Made by a program: the position numbers and the translations under genes. A stretch of DNA of 64,000 nucleotides from Dryocosmus kuriphilus. Taxonomy: Eukaryota; Arthropoda; Insecta; Hymenoptera; Cynipidae. Location of the stretch: positions 156,107,594 through 156,171,593 of the forward strand of contig CM076195.1 of NCBI GenBank assembly GCA_038277395.1. The letters run 5' to 3'. This document shows, piece after piece, positions 34,103 through 46,858 of this stretch (positions are counted from its first letter, which is position 1; each line of letters starts with the position of its first letter). Below the pieces are notes generated by a model. That model had not been told where the DNA came from. It worked only from the letters and a program-made list of their open reading frames with translations, and searched no databases.

Positions 34103-34369
34103 GGGTACGAAATTAGGTAAGAATATACAAGGCAGCCATTTTGGATCGAGGCGACATTAGAAAGGGATAAAGCATTAAAAATAATTCCAACAAAAGGAAA
34201 TAATTTTAATATTATTTGCAAATAAACATTATGTATCTTTCATATAAATTGTTTTCTTAAATCAGTATACCTTTAATGTGTATATCACAAGTGTGTATCA
34301 CAAGCATTTGCCGCGTATGCTTCTAAGACACAAAATGGAGGTTGCATATTCTCACCTAATATAATACCC
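34103..34369. mobile_element. 267-bp MITE nested in element B, TA target
   Basis: GGGTACGAAATTAGGTAAG at the left and its imperfect complement ending CTAATATAATACCC at the right form inverted repeats of about 40 bp (with ATTTTGG/AAAATGG inside), flanked by TA at 34101-34102 and 34370-34371. GGGTA...TACCC ends with a TA target resemble the pogo-like element at 60152-61631. Confidence 0.65.
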
Positions 34370-34551
34370 TATATCATAATCTGTCGCGTCATCGTCAATT
34401 AGCGTCTGTATAGCATCAGAGATTGTGAAAAAGAGCAGTTTTTATGAAAAGTTTGTAAGATTTGAGGTAAGTAATAAAAATTATGATAAAAAGCATTATT
34501 TTTTTACGAAAATATGTATATATCAGCTTAATAGTTCTTTTGCTCCTGGTT

Positions 34552-36628
34552 ATGGAGAAATTTAAACTCTTAACAGAGGCAGGCCTACGCGATAACTTGC
34601 AGGAAAGAGGAATCAACGAAGCATCCCTGACTATTTTACAAGGTAATTTGTTATTTAAATGAAAATTAATTGTAATTTTAATAAAATTAGATACAACAAA
34701 ATCATTTGTGCGTCAATAAAATATTACAGTTATTATTATATTAGTAAAACAATAGTATAAAATATCATAACCTACAAAACACAAGACCTGTGGCAATCAT
34801 TTGTTATTTTTAATCAAGCCTTCTGCAACATACTTATGAAAACTTTCGTGAACAGCCTAATTTTTATTGAAGACTCATTGCATATTTCCAATTATATTGT
34901 ACATAGATATATTTGTTTTTAAAAAGGATCCTTGCAAATAATCTTTTATGTGCATACTTCTAAGTGACTTTAAACATATTATTTTACTTGTGTATTTGGT
35001 TGATGACATATTTTAATAATAAAAAAAATGTTTATTACAAGGTTATTATAACTAAAAATTGCAAGATATTAAGTGCGTGTACAATAACTACATTTGAAAT
35101 ATTAAAATTTGAAAATTATATTTGACTTTTTTTTTCAACTGATCGGGCTGAGTTATAGAAATCCAAGTTTAAATCATTTAGAAGCAAAATTTAAATAACT
35201 TTTTAAGGTATATTTATTTTTGGCTTTCTTACTTTTGATTATTAAAATTAGTTATACATATTAAAAGAATTATATTTTAAATGTTCATAGCAATATTTTT
35301 TCTTTTATTATTTATCGTGCAGCTCACATTATCATCCGTGTAATGTAAAAAACTTATAAACATTTTAAGTAACTGTTAAGATTGAAATATTTAAAAAATT
35401 ACAGGAAGCTTTAACATTCAAGCACGGACAATTTAAATTGTTACGTATGTAATAATTCCATACCAGGGGCATTGATGGCTTGAGCCAATATTTTCGTTTT
35501 GACCATGGGCTCAAACTTTCATTCATTTCAGCTGAATTGGTTAAAGTTTAAAAATCCCTCTCCGCCGAGTAAGAACGGTATACTTGATACAATGAAGGCT
35601 ACTTTTTACAACAGGAGAAACTGGATTGTGGAGCAAAGTCCAAGCATCAAAGGGATTTTTGATCTGAACCCACGATTTCAGGATTTGAAGGCGATGTGGT
35701 AAGGTATCATTTTTTATTTATTCTACACTAGATTTTATTCTTTCCTAAGAAATATATTTTAATTAATAGATAAAACACTTTTATTACAGATTGATGCCGA
35801 ATTTGAATTAATGTTTCCCGAAAAGGGTGATAATCTAATTATAAAATTAAAATCTGGATATGAGAATAAAGTATTACTATACTCACAAATGTTTGAGTTT
35901 CATTCACAAATTTCAAACATAAATGACAGTAAGAAAACTTTTACTTCATTCCTTCATTTTTATTTGTTTATTAATTATTTTTTAATAATTAATTGTGTTT
36001 TAGGTACTTTAAATGCTGTCTTAAGCGTAATGTACATGTGTCCTGTCCCGAATGTTGCTAAACGGAAAAGCTGGGGAAAAAACCAAACAAAAACGAAAAC
36101 ACCTGCTAAATCGTTTAATATTAAAGAACTGTTAATAGAAACAGTTTCTGTAAGTATAATTGTTTCATTTACATTTATTTTTTAAAATATGTTTTGTTCT
36201 TACAAAATTAACGTATATATTTTTTATTTTAAGCATGGCACTAACGTGAATGTGTATGCAAAGAGCAAAAGGGACAGATCTACTTCCAATATTCAACCCT
36301 ACATTGTTGCGATGCCAAATGGTTTATGTTACAAATATTATATTGTAGCGGATGAGAAAATTTTCACCGAAAAGACAATTCCCAAATGCTGACAGCACTA
36401 GATTTGCTGTTTAAGATTTATTATGCCTTTAATTTGGATTTTCCAATCCATTTGTCAAACTTCTATTCATTTTTTGAATATTTTATCTACAAAACAACTG
36501 ATAAGAGACCGAGCAATCTTGTTACGTCAGTTCATTTGAATTTAATCGACTTTAATCCGATTACATTCAATCCAAATATTTTGGACGATAAAGATGATGC
36601 CTGTAACGACGATGAAGATGAATTGTAA
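34552..36628 (+). pseudogene. Multi-exon gene of element B (SAMD3-like C-terminal region?)
   Basis: Proposed exons: a 5' untranslated exon ending TTTGAG|GTAAGT near 34466; 34527-34642 with ATG at 34552 (MEKFKLLTEAGLRDNLQERG, possibly part of a SAM-like helix bundle); 35532-about 35700 (NPSPPSKNGILDTM, FYNRRNWIVEQSPSIKGIF); 35790-35928 (IDAEFELMFPEKGDNLIIKL); 36004-36149 (LNAVLSVMYMCPVPNVAKRK); 36234-36628 (STSNIQPYIVAMPNGLCYKY, then ALDLLFKIYYAFNLDF and an acidic tail DDKDDACNDDEDEL). The last three joins keep phase. The donor after exon 35532 would create a stop, one segment after 34642 is unaccounted for, and a 1-nt shift occurs near 36385. No DDE, RT or integrase motif is visible. Probably a decayed copy. 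Confidence 0.6.
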
Positions 36629-36779
36629 CTTTTATATCTTTAATTTAATGTTTTTTACTCGTAAATTAATATAATTTATATTTTCCGTGATTATGTGAAT
36701 TAAATTTTCTAATATAAACAATCGAAACTAAATAAGATTTAGTTACTTTATTATTTATATGTTTTAAACAAATTTTCGT

Positions 36780-37095
36780 TGGGTTTCCAATAATTAATTT
36801 TATTGGAAAACCGTTGAAATTTCATTCGTTCACCAGTGAAATGTCAAATTATTTACTTCGCCTATATTTTTGATTGGTTTTACAGTGAATAATTTTATTG
36901 GTAATCCACTGAAGTTTCACTGATTCGCCAATGAAATTTCAATGGTTGGCAATACAATCTCATTGATTTACCATTGGTTTCATTGGTTCAATCAGTGACT
37001 TTTCAATGGTTACCAATGAAGCGATTCTCTTGGGTCAAATCATTGAACATTTCAATGGAAACTATTGAAATTTCAATGGTTTGTTTTTAGAGAGT
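36780..37095. repeat. Right subterminal CATTGAA/CAATGG repeats and terminus of element B
   Basis: More than fifteen ATTGAA/TTCAAT and CCAATGG-type words in both orientations within ~300 bp, closing with CAATGGTTTGTTTTTAGAGAG and TA. Confidence 0.75.
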
Positions 37096-37103
37096 AGCTA
37101 AAA

Positions 37104-37205
37104 ACCCTAAAGTTTCATAAATTTCACTCGCATTGAAACTTTTCATTGAAACTTTCCACCGAAAGTTTCAGAAAGTATAAGTTTTCTGAAACGGCACATT
37201 GCTAC
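37104..37205. repeat. GAAACTTTC-rich motif shared with 21.7 kb
   Basis: CATTGAAACTTTTCATTGAA and CCGAAAGTTTCAG words followed by AACGGCACATTGCTA, as at 21690-21790. It starts just after the right end of element B. Confidence 0.5.
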
Positions 37206-37259
37206 TCTAGTCTAGCGTGTGGATTGTGGAGTCGTCTGCCGACTGCCATATAAGGAAAT

Positions 37260-38190
37260 CTCTTCTGATTGATTAAAATTATAATATTTCACTAATAGAT
37301 TAGTGATCGAGTTCGCTCACTAAAAAATTAGTTAGGTGAAATTACTAAAGAATAGTCAATTATGTTCACTAATTAATATTAGTGAAATTACTAATATACT
37401 AGTCAAGTTCTTGCTATTTCAATGGTCAATCCACGATAAATGACTATTTCTTTAGTAAAACATGCATTTGCTAATTGAACTAGTGAAATCGTTTATGATT
37501 TTTTTAAAAATATAAAACAAGACCCTAAGACCAAAAAATTGCAATATTTACTTCTCAACTATAAGTTTGAAAAATATTTTAATTTGTACAATAACATCCA
37601 TTAGAAATGCAATTTTGTATATTATCGAGGCGATAATAGTTTATTTTAGTTCGTGTTATGAAATTCAAGAAAGTGCAGTTACATCAAAAACCGGACTTGA
37701 ATCCAGAACACATTTGCTATAATCAGTTAGATAAATGTGTAGCAAAGTCATGGCTAACCTCGACACACATGTAGAGAAAAAATGTGATATCTGAATGTGT
37801 GCTAAAAACTATAATCAATGCAAAAATCGTAGTCAGAGGGCGATAATAGAAATTTTTTTTTCAAAATTGATGAGACTAATAAATTATTATCTAATCTTGT
37901 GTTGAAGTTCGTAAAACCATGTCGAAAAACGAAAAATCTTGTAACTTCCTTTCATACTAGATGGCGTAGAAGATGAGTTATTGAAGGAGGATTTAACTAT
38001 GAATGTACATTTTTAAATTATAATAACACTTCAACATTTTTATAATTTCATAATTTAAATAAGGTAGTTAGTAATTTTTATTTCGCTAATAGAATCATTA
38101 CATTTTTACTAATTATCGGTAACTGAATTCCAGCTATGGCTAGAAGCATTTAACTGATAGTTATATTTTACTAAGTCAAAGTAAGAGAGT
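37260..38190. mobile_element. Short non-autonomous relative of element A
   Basis: The left edge (CTCTTCTGATTGATTAAAAT, then CACTAATAGATTAGTGATCG) resembles the reverse complement of the right end of element A. The right edge (TTTTACTAAGTCAAAGTAAGAGAGT) is its inverse. ACTAAT/ATTAGT words cluster at both ends; the ~500-bp interior has no frame. TA flanks are not clear. Confidence 0.5.
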
Positions 38191-38459
38191 GGAGAAACTA
38201 ATAAATAGAAAAAAATTAGAAAAAATAATTTAGGTCATAATAGTCTGATAGTTTATTGGTAGAAAATGGAAAATTATAGAGACTATTGCTTTATACTTAG
38301 AAATTTAAGGAAGCGAAAACTGTGTTCTACTTATCGTAAGCGTAAAAGTGAGTAGCGATGCGCTGCTAATTGTAAGTCATTTTGCAAACTTCATATCTTT
38401 ACTCGAATGCGCCATTATCAGTATTATCATCTCTATCGATATATAAAAATTTGCAAAGT

Positions 38460-38740
38460 TTTAAAAAAGATTTCAAAATATTTTGAAATATTTGAGAGGA
38501 TTTCAAACGCCTTCAAGTGATTTTAATGAACATCAAGGGATTTTGAAGAATTATAAAATACTCGTACTATAAGAGATTTAAATTGAATTTAAAGAATTTA
38601 AAGGTATTTTCAAAAGATCTAAAAGTATATTAATGGATTTTAAACTATTTTGAAAAATTTCAAAGGATTTCAAGAGATTTTAAGTCATTTTAAATATTTT
38701 CAAGGGATTTTAAAATACGAAGAGATGTGCATTTTAAATG
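38460..38740. repeat. GATTTCAAAG/GATTTTAA simple repeats
   Basis: Short patch of the same word family as 3650-7600, in reverse orientation (GGATTTCAAGAGATTTTAAG). Confidence 0.7.
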
Positions 38741-41700
38741 AATTTACCGCTTTTTTTGGTGATAATTTAACTTTTTTTTACACTTTTGACGTAAATACTT
38801 AATTTTAAACCAAATATTTAAATACAAAAAAAGGATGAATTATCAACCAAAAGTTCATTTATTATCAATCAAAGAAAATAAATAACTATAACTATTTTTC
38901 ATTTCTTGTCATTTTCAGTATATTAATTCCAATATAATAGTTCAATTTTCCAAAAAATTTCTACCAAAATATTTGAATTTTTAATAGAAAAAAGTTGATT
39001 TTCATAAAAAAAGCGAATTTTTAATAATAAAATAGTTCTGTTTTCAACAACAAATTAATTTTTAATGGAATACTTTAATTTTCCGCTAAAAAAGACAAAT
39101 TTTTAAGAAAATCGTTGACTTTTCGACTAAAAAAAATGATTTCTCAGACAAAAACGTCATAGTTGACTTGAACGAAAACAGATTATTTTTCAAACACAAA
39201 TAGTTTAGTTATTAACCCAAAAGAAGAAGTTCTCAAGAAAGCAGTTGAAGTTTCACCATTTTTTATTAAAAAGCTACATTTTCAAAGAAAAAAATGGATT
39301 TGTAATAAAAAGTATTTACATTTTCAACAACAAAAAATTAATTTTGAACGGAATATTTTAAATTTTAACAAAATAGTTGAACTTTCAATCAAATATTTGA
39401 ATTTAAAAAAAAATTATCTAACAAAAATAATTCGATCAGTGAAAAAAAGCAATTTAAAGAAAATAGTTGAATTTCTAACTTTCCAACAAAAAACTTAACA
39501 ATTGATAGAAATTCATTTTCAAAGGAATAGTTTAATTTTTAACTAAAAAAAAGATATTTTTAATAAAATAGTCGGAATTTCAACTACACAATAAATTTTT
39601 AATAAAACAGTTGAATTTACACCCAAGAGAGATGAATTTTCAACAACAAAAAAATTGGTTTTCAGCCAAACAATTTAATTTTTAACCAAAATGAATTTCT
39701 AAATATGACTAAATTAAAGAAAAATAGTTAAATTTTCAACTCGAAGAAAATGAATTCTTTACATAAAATGTGTTAAATAATTGTCAACCAAAAAAAATTT
39801 AACTTTCAATTACAATATTTGAGTTTTTCATTTAAAAAGTTACCTTTTCAAACGAAAAAATTAACTTTTGATCAAAAATAGTTATATTTTCGACAAGAAA
39901 AAATTTATTATTCAAGGAATAGTTTAATTTTTAACAAAACAGTCGAATTTTTAACTAAAACAAATGGATTCTCAATCAAAAAGGTTATAGTTGACTTGAA
40001 CCAAAACAGATTATGTTTCAACTAAAAATAGTTGAGTTATTAAACCAAAAGAAGAAATTTTCAATAAAGCAGTTGAATTTTCACCATTTTTTATTAAAAA
40101 GCTACATTTTCAAAGAAAAAAATGGATTTTTCATAAAAACTATTTACATTTTGAACAACAAAAAATTAATTTTGAACGGAATATTTTAAATTTTAACAAA
40201 ATAGTTGAATTTTCAATCAAATATTTGAATTTAAAAAAAAAATTATCTATCAAAAATAATTCGATCAGTGAAAAAAAGTAATTAAAAAAAAAATAGTTGA
40301 ATTTCTAACTTTCCAACAAAAAATTTGCAATTGATAGAAATTCATTTTCAAAGGAATAGTTTAATTTTTAACTAAAAAAAACTATTTTTAACAAAATAGT
40401 TGGAATTTCAACTACACAACAAATTTTTAATAAAACAGTTGAATTTCTGCCCAAGAAAGATGAATTTTCAATAAAGAAAATTGGTTTTCAGCCAAACAAT
40501 TTAATTTTTAACCCAAATGAATTTCTAAACATGACTAAATTAAAAGAAAAATAGTTGAATTTTCAACTCAAAGAAAATGAATTCTTTACCTAAAATGTGT
40601 TGAATAATTGTCAACCAAAAAAATTAACTTTCAATTAAAATATTTGAGTTTTTCATTAAAAAAAGTTATCTTTTCAAACGAAAAAATTAACTTTTGATCA
40701 AAATAGTTATAAAATAGTTATATTTTCAACAACAAAAAATTTATTATTCAAGAAATAGTTTAATTTTAACAAAACAGTCGAATTTTTAACTAAAAAAATG
40801 GTGAACCAAAACAGATTATTCTTCGACCAAAAAAAGAATTAAAATATAAAGGAAAAAAATAGATTTTTAATAAAATAGTTCAATTTCCACTCAAAGAATA
40901 TGAAATTTCAACAAAAAATTAATTTTTAATCAAAAAGAGGAATTTCCACCTAAAAAATATGAAATTTTTACAAAAAATTTTTTTTCAGTTAAACAGTTAA
41001 ATTCGTAACCAAAAAAAGATGAATCACCAGACAAAAATATTTCAATTTTTATTACTCAAAGAAAACGAATTTTCAAAGAAATAATTGAATTCCCAACTTT
41101 TCAAATGAAAAATATAACAGTTGAGATTTCTACAAAATATTTGAATTTTTAATTTAAAAGAAGGTCATTTTCAACAAGAAAAATAAATTTTTAATAAGAA
41201 ATGGTTCTATTTTCAACAAAAAGTTCATTTTTAATGGAATACTTTAATATTCCGCTAAAAAAGACCAGTTTTTAAGAAAATCGTTGAATTTTCGACTAAA
41301 AAAATGAATTCTCAAACAAAAACGTCATAGTTGACTTGAACCAAAACAGGTCATTTTTCAACCAAAAATAGTTGAGTTATTAACCCAAAAGAAGCAATTT
41401 TCAATAAAGCAGTTGAATTTTCACCCAAGAAAGATGGATTTTTACCCGAGAAATTAATTGTCAGTCAAAATGTTTGATTTTTTACTAAAAAGCTACATTT
41501 TCAAAGAAAAAAATGGATTTGTAATAAAAAGTATTTACATTTACAACAAAGAAAAATTAATTTTGAACGGAATATTTTAATTTTTAACTGAAAAAGACTA
41601 ATTTTTAATAAAATAGTTGAATTTTCAATCCAGTATTTGAATTTAAAGAAAAATTATCCATCGAAAATAGTTCAATTAGTGAAAGAAAAGTAATTTTCAG

Positions 41701-44700
41701 AAAAACAGTTGAATTTCTAACTTTCCAACAAAAAATGTAACAATTGAAAGAAAAAATTTTTTTAACTGAATATTTTAATTTTTAACTAAAAAAGACTATT
41801 TTTAACAAAATAGTTTGAATTTCAACTACACAATAAATTTTTAATAAAACAGTTGAATTTCCACCCAAAAGTGATGAATTTTCAAAAAAAAACAATTGGT
41901 ATTCAGCCAAACAATTTAATTTTCAACTCAAAGAAAATGAATTCTTTACCTAAAATGTGCTGAATAATTGTCAACCAAAAAAATTAACTTTCAATTAAAA
42001 TATTTGAGTTTTTCAGTAAAAAAGTTACCCTTTCAAAAGAAAAAATTAACTTTTGATCAAAAATAGTTATATTTTCAACAACAAAAAACTTATTATTCAA
42101 GAAATAGTTTAGTTTTTAACAAAACAGTCGAATTTTTAACTAAAAAAATGGTGAACCAAAACAGATTATTCTTCGATCAAAAAAAAAGACTTAAAATATA
42201 AAACAAAAAAATAGATTTTCAATAAAACAGTTCAATTTCCACTCAAAGAATATGAAATTTCAACAAAAAATTAATTTTTAATCAAAAAGTGGAATTTCCA
42301 CCCAAAAAATATGAAATTTTTACAAAAAAGATGAATCACTAGACAAAAATATTTCAATTTTTATCACTCAAAGAAAACGAATTTTCAAAGAAATAATTGA
42401 ATTCCCAACTTTTCAAATGAAAAATATAACAGTTGAGATTTCTACAAAATATTTGAAATTTTAATTTAAAAGAAGGTCATTTCCAACAAGAAAAATAAAT
42501 TTTTAATAAGAAATGGTTCTATTTTCAACAAAAAGTTCACTTTTAATGGAATACTATAATTTTCCGCTAAAAAAGACCAGTTTTTAAGAAAATCGTTGAC
42601 TTTTCGACTAAAAAAAATGAATTCTCAAAAAAAACGTCACTTGAATTGAACCAAAACAGATTATTTTTCAACCAAAAATAGATGAGTTATTAACCCAAAA
42701 GAAGAAATGTTCAATAAAGCAGTTGAATTTTCACCCAAGAAAGATGGATTTTTATTCGAGAAATTAATCGTCAGTCAAAATGTTTGATTTTCATTAAAAA
42801 GCAACATTTTGAAAGAAAAAAATGGATTTGTGATAAAAAGTATTTGCATTTTCAACAATAAAAAATTAATTTTGAACGGAATAATTTAATTTAAAAAAAA
42901 ATAGTTCAATTTTCAATCAAACATTTGAATTTAAAAAGAAATTATCTATCGAAAATAATTCGATCAGTGAAAAAAAGGAATTAAAAAAAAATAGTTGAAT
43001 TTCTAACTTTTCAACAAAAAATTTAACAATTGATAGAAATTCATTTTCAAAGGAATAGTTTAATTTTTAACTAAAAAAACTGTTTTTAACAAAATAGTTG
43101 AAATTTCAACCACACAATAAAATTTTAATAAAACAGTTGAATTTCCACCCAAGAGAGACAAATTTTTACCAAAAAAAAATTGGTTTTCAGCCAAACAATT
43201 TAATTTTCAACCAAAATGAATTTCTAAATATGACTCAATTAAAAGAAAAATAGTTAAATTTTCAACTCAAAGAAAATGAATTCTTTACTTAAAATGTGTT
43301 GAATAATTGTCAACCAAAAAAATTAACTTTCAATTAGAATATTTGAGTTTTTCATTAAAAAAGTTACCTTTTCAAACGAAAAAATGAACTTTTGATCAAA
43401 AATGGTTATATTTTCAACAACAAAAAATTTATTGTTCAAGGAATAGTTTCATTTTTAACAAAACAGTCGAATTTTTAACCAAAAAAAATGAATTCTCAAT
43501 CAAAAAGGTTATAGTTGACTTGAACCAAAACAGATTATTCTTCGACCAAAAATAGACTTAAAATATAAACCAAAAAAATAGATTTTCAATAAAATAGTTC
43601 AATTTCCACCCAAAGAATACGAAATTTCAACAAAAAATTAATTTTTAATCAAACAGAGGAATTGCCACCCAAAAAATATGAATTATCAGCCAAAATGATT
43701 TCAATTTTTATCAATAAAAAAAGAGTTTTCAAAAAAATACATAGTTGAATTTTTACCAAAATATTTGATTTTTTTATTTAAAAAAATTTAAATTTTCAGC
43801 AATAAAAGTAAGATTTTAATAAGAGATTTTATTTTTTTTAACAAAAAGATTAATTTTTAACGAAATACTTAAATTTTTAACTAAAAAGAGACACATTTTA
43901 AAAATAGTTGAATTTTCAAATTAAAAAGAAAAATGGATTCTTGAACAAAAACGATATACTTGACTTGACCCAAAAAAGATTATTTTGCAGTAAAAACACA
44001 TAATTTTCCACCAAACATGTATTTATAACAAAATCGTTGAATTAACAAAAAAAGGTTAAATTTCCAACTAAAAGAGATAAATTATCTACCAAAAATCTAA
44101 TGGTTGAATATTTAACCAAGAGGATTAATATTAAAACCAAAAATAGTTAAACAACCCAAAAAAGAGATTTTCAATAAAATAGTGAAATTTCCACTCAAAA
44201 AATATGAAATTTTTACAAAAAATTGTTTTTCAGTTAAACAATTAAATTTGCAACCAAAAAAAGATGAATCACCAAACAAAAATATTTCAATTTTTATCAC
44301 TCGAAGAAAACAAATTTTCAAAGAAATAATTGAATTCCCAACTTTTCAAATAAAAAATATAACAGTTGAGATTTCTACAAAATATTTGAATTTTTAATTT
44401 AAAAGAAGGTCATTTTCAACAAGAAAGATAAATTTTTAATAAGAAATGGTTATATTTTCAACAAAAAGTTCATTTTTAATGGAATAGTTTAATTTTTCGC
44501 TAAAAAGGACCAATTTTTAAGGAAAAAAGTTGAATTTCGAACTAAAAAAATGAACTCTCAAACAAAAACGTTATAGTTGACTTGAACCAAAGCAGATTAT
44601 TTTTCGACCAAAAATAGTTAAACTATAAACCCAAAAAAGAGATTGTCAATAAAATAGTTGAATTTACACCAATAAAAATATGAAATTTCAACAAAAAATT

Positions 44701-45420
44701 GTTTTTCAGTTAAGCAGTTGAATTTTCAACCAAAAAAAGATGAATTACCAGAAAAAAATATTTCAATTTTTATCAATTTTTTAAATTGATCAGCCTTTAT
44801 TTCCAAATTTCCAACGAAAAATGTAACAGTTGAAATTTCTACAATATATTTGGATTTTTTATTTTAAAAAGTTAAATTTTCAAGAAGGAAATTAAATTTT
44901 TAATAAGAAGTTGTTATATTTTCAACAAAAAATTAATTTTTAAGTAAAAAGGGAACAATTTTTGAGAAAATAGTTGAACGTTCAATTAAAAAAAAGAAAC
45001 GAAATCTCAAACATAAACATTACAATTGACTTGTGCCAAAAAAGATTATTTTTCGACAAAAAATATTTGAGCTATAAACCCAAAAAAGAAACTTTTAATA
45101 AAATAGTAGAATTTCCACACGCAAACAATGAAATTTCAACACAAGATTGGTTTTCAGTCAAACACAGGAATTTTCAACCCAAAAAAATATGAACTATCAG
45201 ACAAAAATAGTTTAATTAGTATCAATCAAAGAAAACGAATTTTCAAAACTATGGTTGAATTTCCAACTTTCCAAAGAAAAATGCAACAGTTTAAATTTGT
45301 ACAAAATATTTGAATTTTTAATAAAAGAAAGTTAAATGTTCAACAACAAAAATGAATTTTTAATAAAAAATATTTATATTTCTAAGAAAAAAAAAAATTT
45401 TTTTTGTCTAAAAAATACTT
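38740..45420. repeat. Large TTGAATTTTCAACnAAAAA repeat block with long-period duplications
   Basis: Nearly 6.7 kb of the word family seen at 8880-10526. Longer units are superimposed: TTGACTTGAACCAAAACAG phrases near 39150, 39990, 41325, 42640, 43510 and 44575, and GAACGGAATATTTTAA phrases near 39350, 40180, 41567 and 42875, giving steps of about 0.83 kb and 1.3 kb. Open frames such as 44182-44397 and 44974-45192 are repeat translations. Confidence 0.85.
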
Positions 45421-46495
45421 TTTTTCTACTTGAAAATGTCAAATTCGAGTATATGTTTATAAAATTTGTTTACAACAGTAACAGTTCTTAATTTTTGTCC
45501 ACGTTTTTTTACTAAATGACACTTTCGTAATAAACAGCAATTATAGAGAAGGAAAAAACTTGTCTGTTTATAAAACACGTTTGTAACAATTATGTTAATC
45601 ATCATGTCTATTATTTATGAGTGCTAATTGATTTTACTTCATATTCAGTTAAAACAAATAATTTTTTCCGGGTTAGAATACTTTTTTTTTCTGAAAAAAT
45701 TTCTTCTACATTTGTTTACACAGAATTTTTTAAACACAAAAAAAATCGGCCTCGATGGAACTCTGGGGAATTTATTCAGCTTTAATTTTTTTAAAAAAAG
45801 TGTCTAAATTGGATAAAAATTGTGCCCCATAAACTGATTTGTCGGCAAAAATTCAATGCTGAACCACAAATTGGTAATTAATTTTTGCAATTTGTCATTT
45901 CAAATATCTTTGTTATGTGATATATTCTAATTTTATCCATAATGTTTAATAAAACATATAATTGGTGTGTTCTTATTTACCCCCAACTGGCCAAAAAACT
46001 CCTGATTAGGACTAAAAATACATAAGTGAATAAATAAAATATAATGCATGACATTATTTGACATAATTTGCCTGCGAAAATAATTTGTTCAGTGAATAAT
46101 TCTTGTCATGTCAGAGCTTGAAATATTTCCATCCTCGCCGAAGTTCATGAAGGATTTGCACTGACTTTCAGTCAAGCTTGACTGGCGTAATTTATAGCCG
46201 AGTCGGAAGATATATAATAAGGAAAGTACCTAAGCAAAAGCAACAAGCCTACATTCATGGCCAGTTTCAAAGATTAACTGTCAATTTTCGCTTTTTTTTA
46301 TGTCAGCACTAACTTAATCATGGAAACATATTTCTTTCGCCATAATATAAATAAAAATATAAAGAAACCATAATATATCCTTGTTGAATATTTGGAAAGA
46401 ATCAAATTATAATCCTCCTTTATTGCGGCTATTTAAATGATTGATACAGATATTTTTAACGGTCATCATTGTTACGTCCTAGATGACTCAACTTA
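45420..46495. other. No recognisable gene
   Basis: AT-rich sequence. The first ~60 bp carry a reverse-oriented relative of the 8.4-8.7 kb repeat (ACTTGAAAATGTCAAATTCG). The rest shows no frame or repeat I can support. Confidence 0.45.
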
Positions 46496-46499
46496 CTCA

Positions 46500-46858
46500 A
46501 TTAATAAGAAGATGAAAAGATTGTCGCAGTTTTTTATTTCGTAATAACGTTTCGCCCACTAAACGTAGGACCTCTTCAGGTAAAATATATGCCAACAATT
46601 CTCACAAGAATCCTATACATCAAAATAATTTACAATTAAGAAAAAATTTTAAGTTAAAAATTCATAAAAGATTATAAGAGGAAGACACACATTAATGTGT
46701 AGCTTGTAACAATTGCAATAAAAAAATTCGATCATAAAATTAAATTCTTAAAAACTTTTAAAACAATTAACATTTTTTAAAAACATTTCTTAAGTAAAAA
46801 AGTCACACCCATGGGAAGGTAGAATACAACTTAAAATTTATACAATGGTGGGCCAAAA
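46500..46858 (-). mobile_element. PLE-B, 3' terminal region (part 4 of a split element)
   Basis: Starts with GAAGATGAAAAGATTG and CGTTTCGCCCACTAAACG, paralleling the PLE-A terminal repeat layout (AAGAAGATATC..., CGTTTCGTCACTCAGC...). It joins across the hAT-like insertion (46859-53108) to the PLE-B coding end at 53282-53396. Minus-strand orientation, as for all PLE-B pieces. Confidence 0.6.
46547..46580 (-). ncRNA. Hammerhead-ribozyme-like motif (PLE-B)
   Basis: Minus strand: CTGAAGA (canonical would be CTGATGA), stem II halves GGTCC and GGGC around a TACGTTTAGT loop, then GAAACGTT. The order matches a hammerhead core, but the U-to-A change in the first box argues that this copy is inactive. 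Confidence 0.35.

Larger units (their letters stand above)
33853..37095 (+). mobile_element. Gene-bearing element B, CTCTCTAAA termini
   Basis: The left end TACTCTCTAAAAAAAATAAACC and right end GGTTTGTTTTTAGAGAGTA are inverted repeats continuing into CATTGAAA/CAATGG-rich subterminal arrays (33875-34050 and 36780-37085). TA dinucleotides flank CTCTCTAAA...TTTAGAGAG, consistent with a TA target. Inside are a promoter-like stretch with a TGACGTCA palindrome at about 34069, a nested MITE, and a multi-exon gene. Overall about 3.24 kb, or 2.97 kb without the MITE. Confidence 0.75.

Noticed and set aside
37685..37790. tRNA-like stretch (reverse strand GGATTCAAGTCC resembling a B box)
   Set aside because: No matching A box, acceptor stem or cloverleaf could be drawn; probably chance or an ancient SINE trace.
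44112..45313. Several 60-72 codon frames in the A-rich repeat block
   Set aside because: Translations of TTGAATTTTCAAC-type repeats with Lys/Asn/Phe-rich low-complexity peptides.
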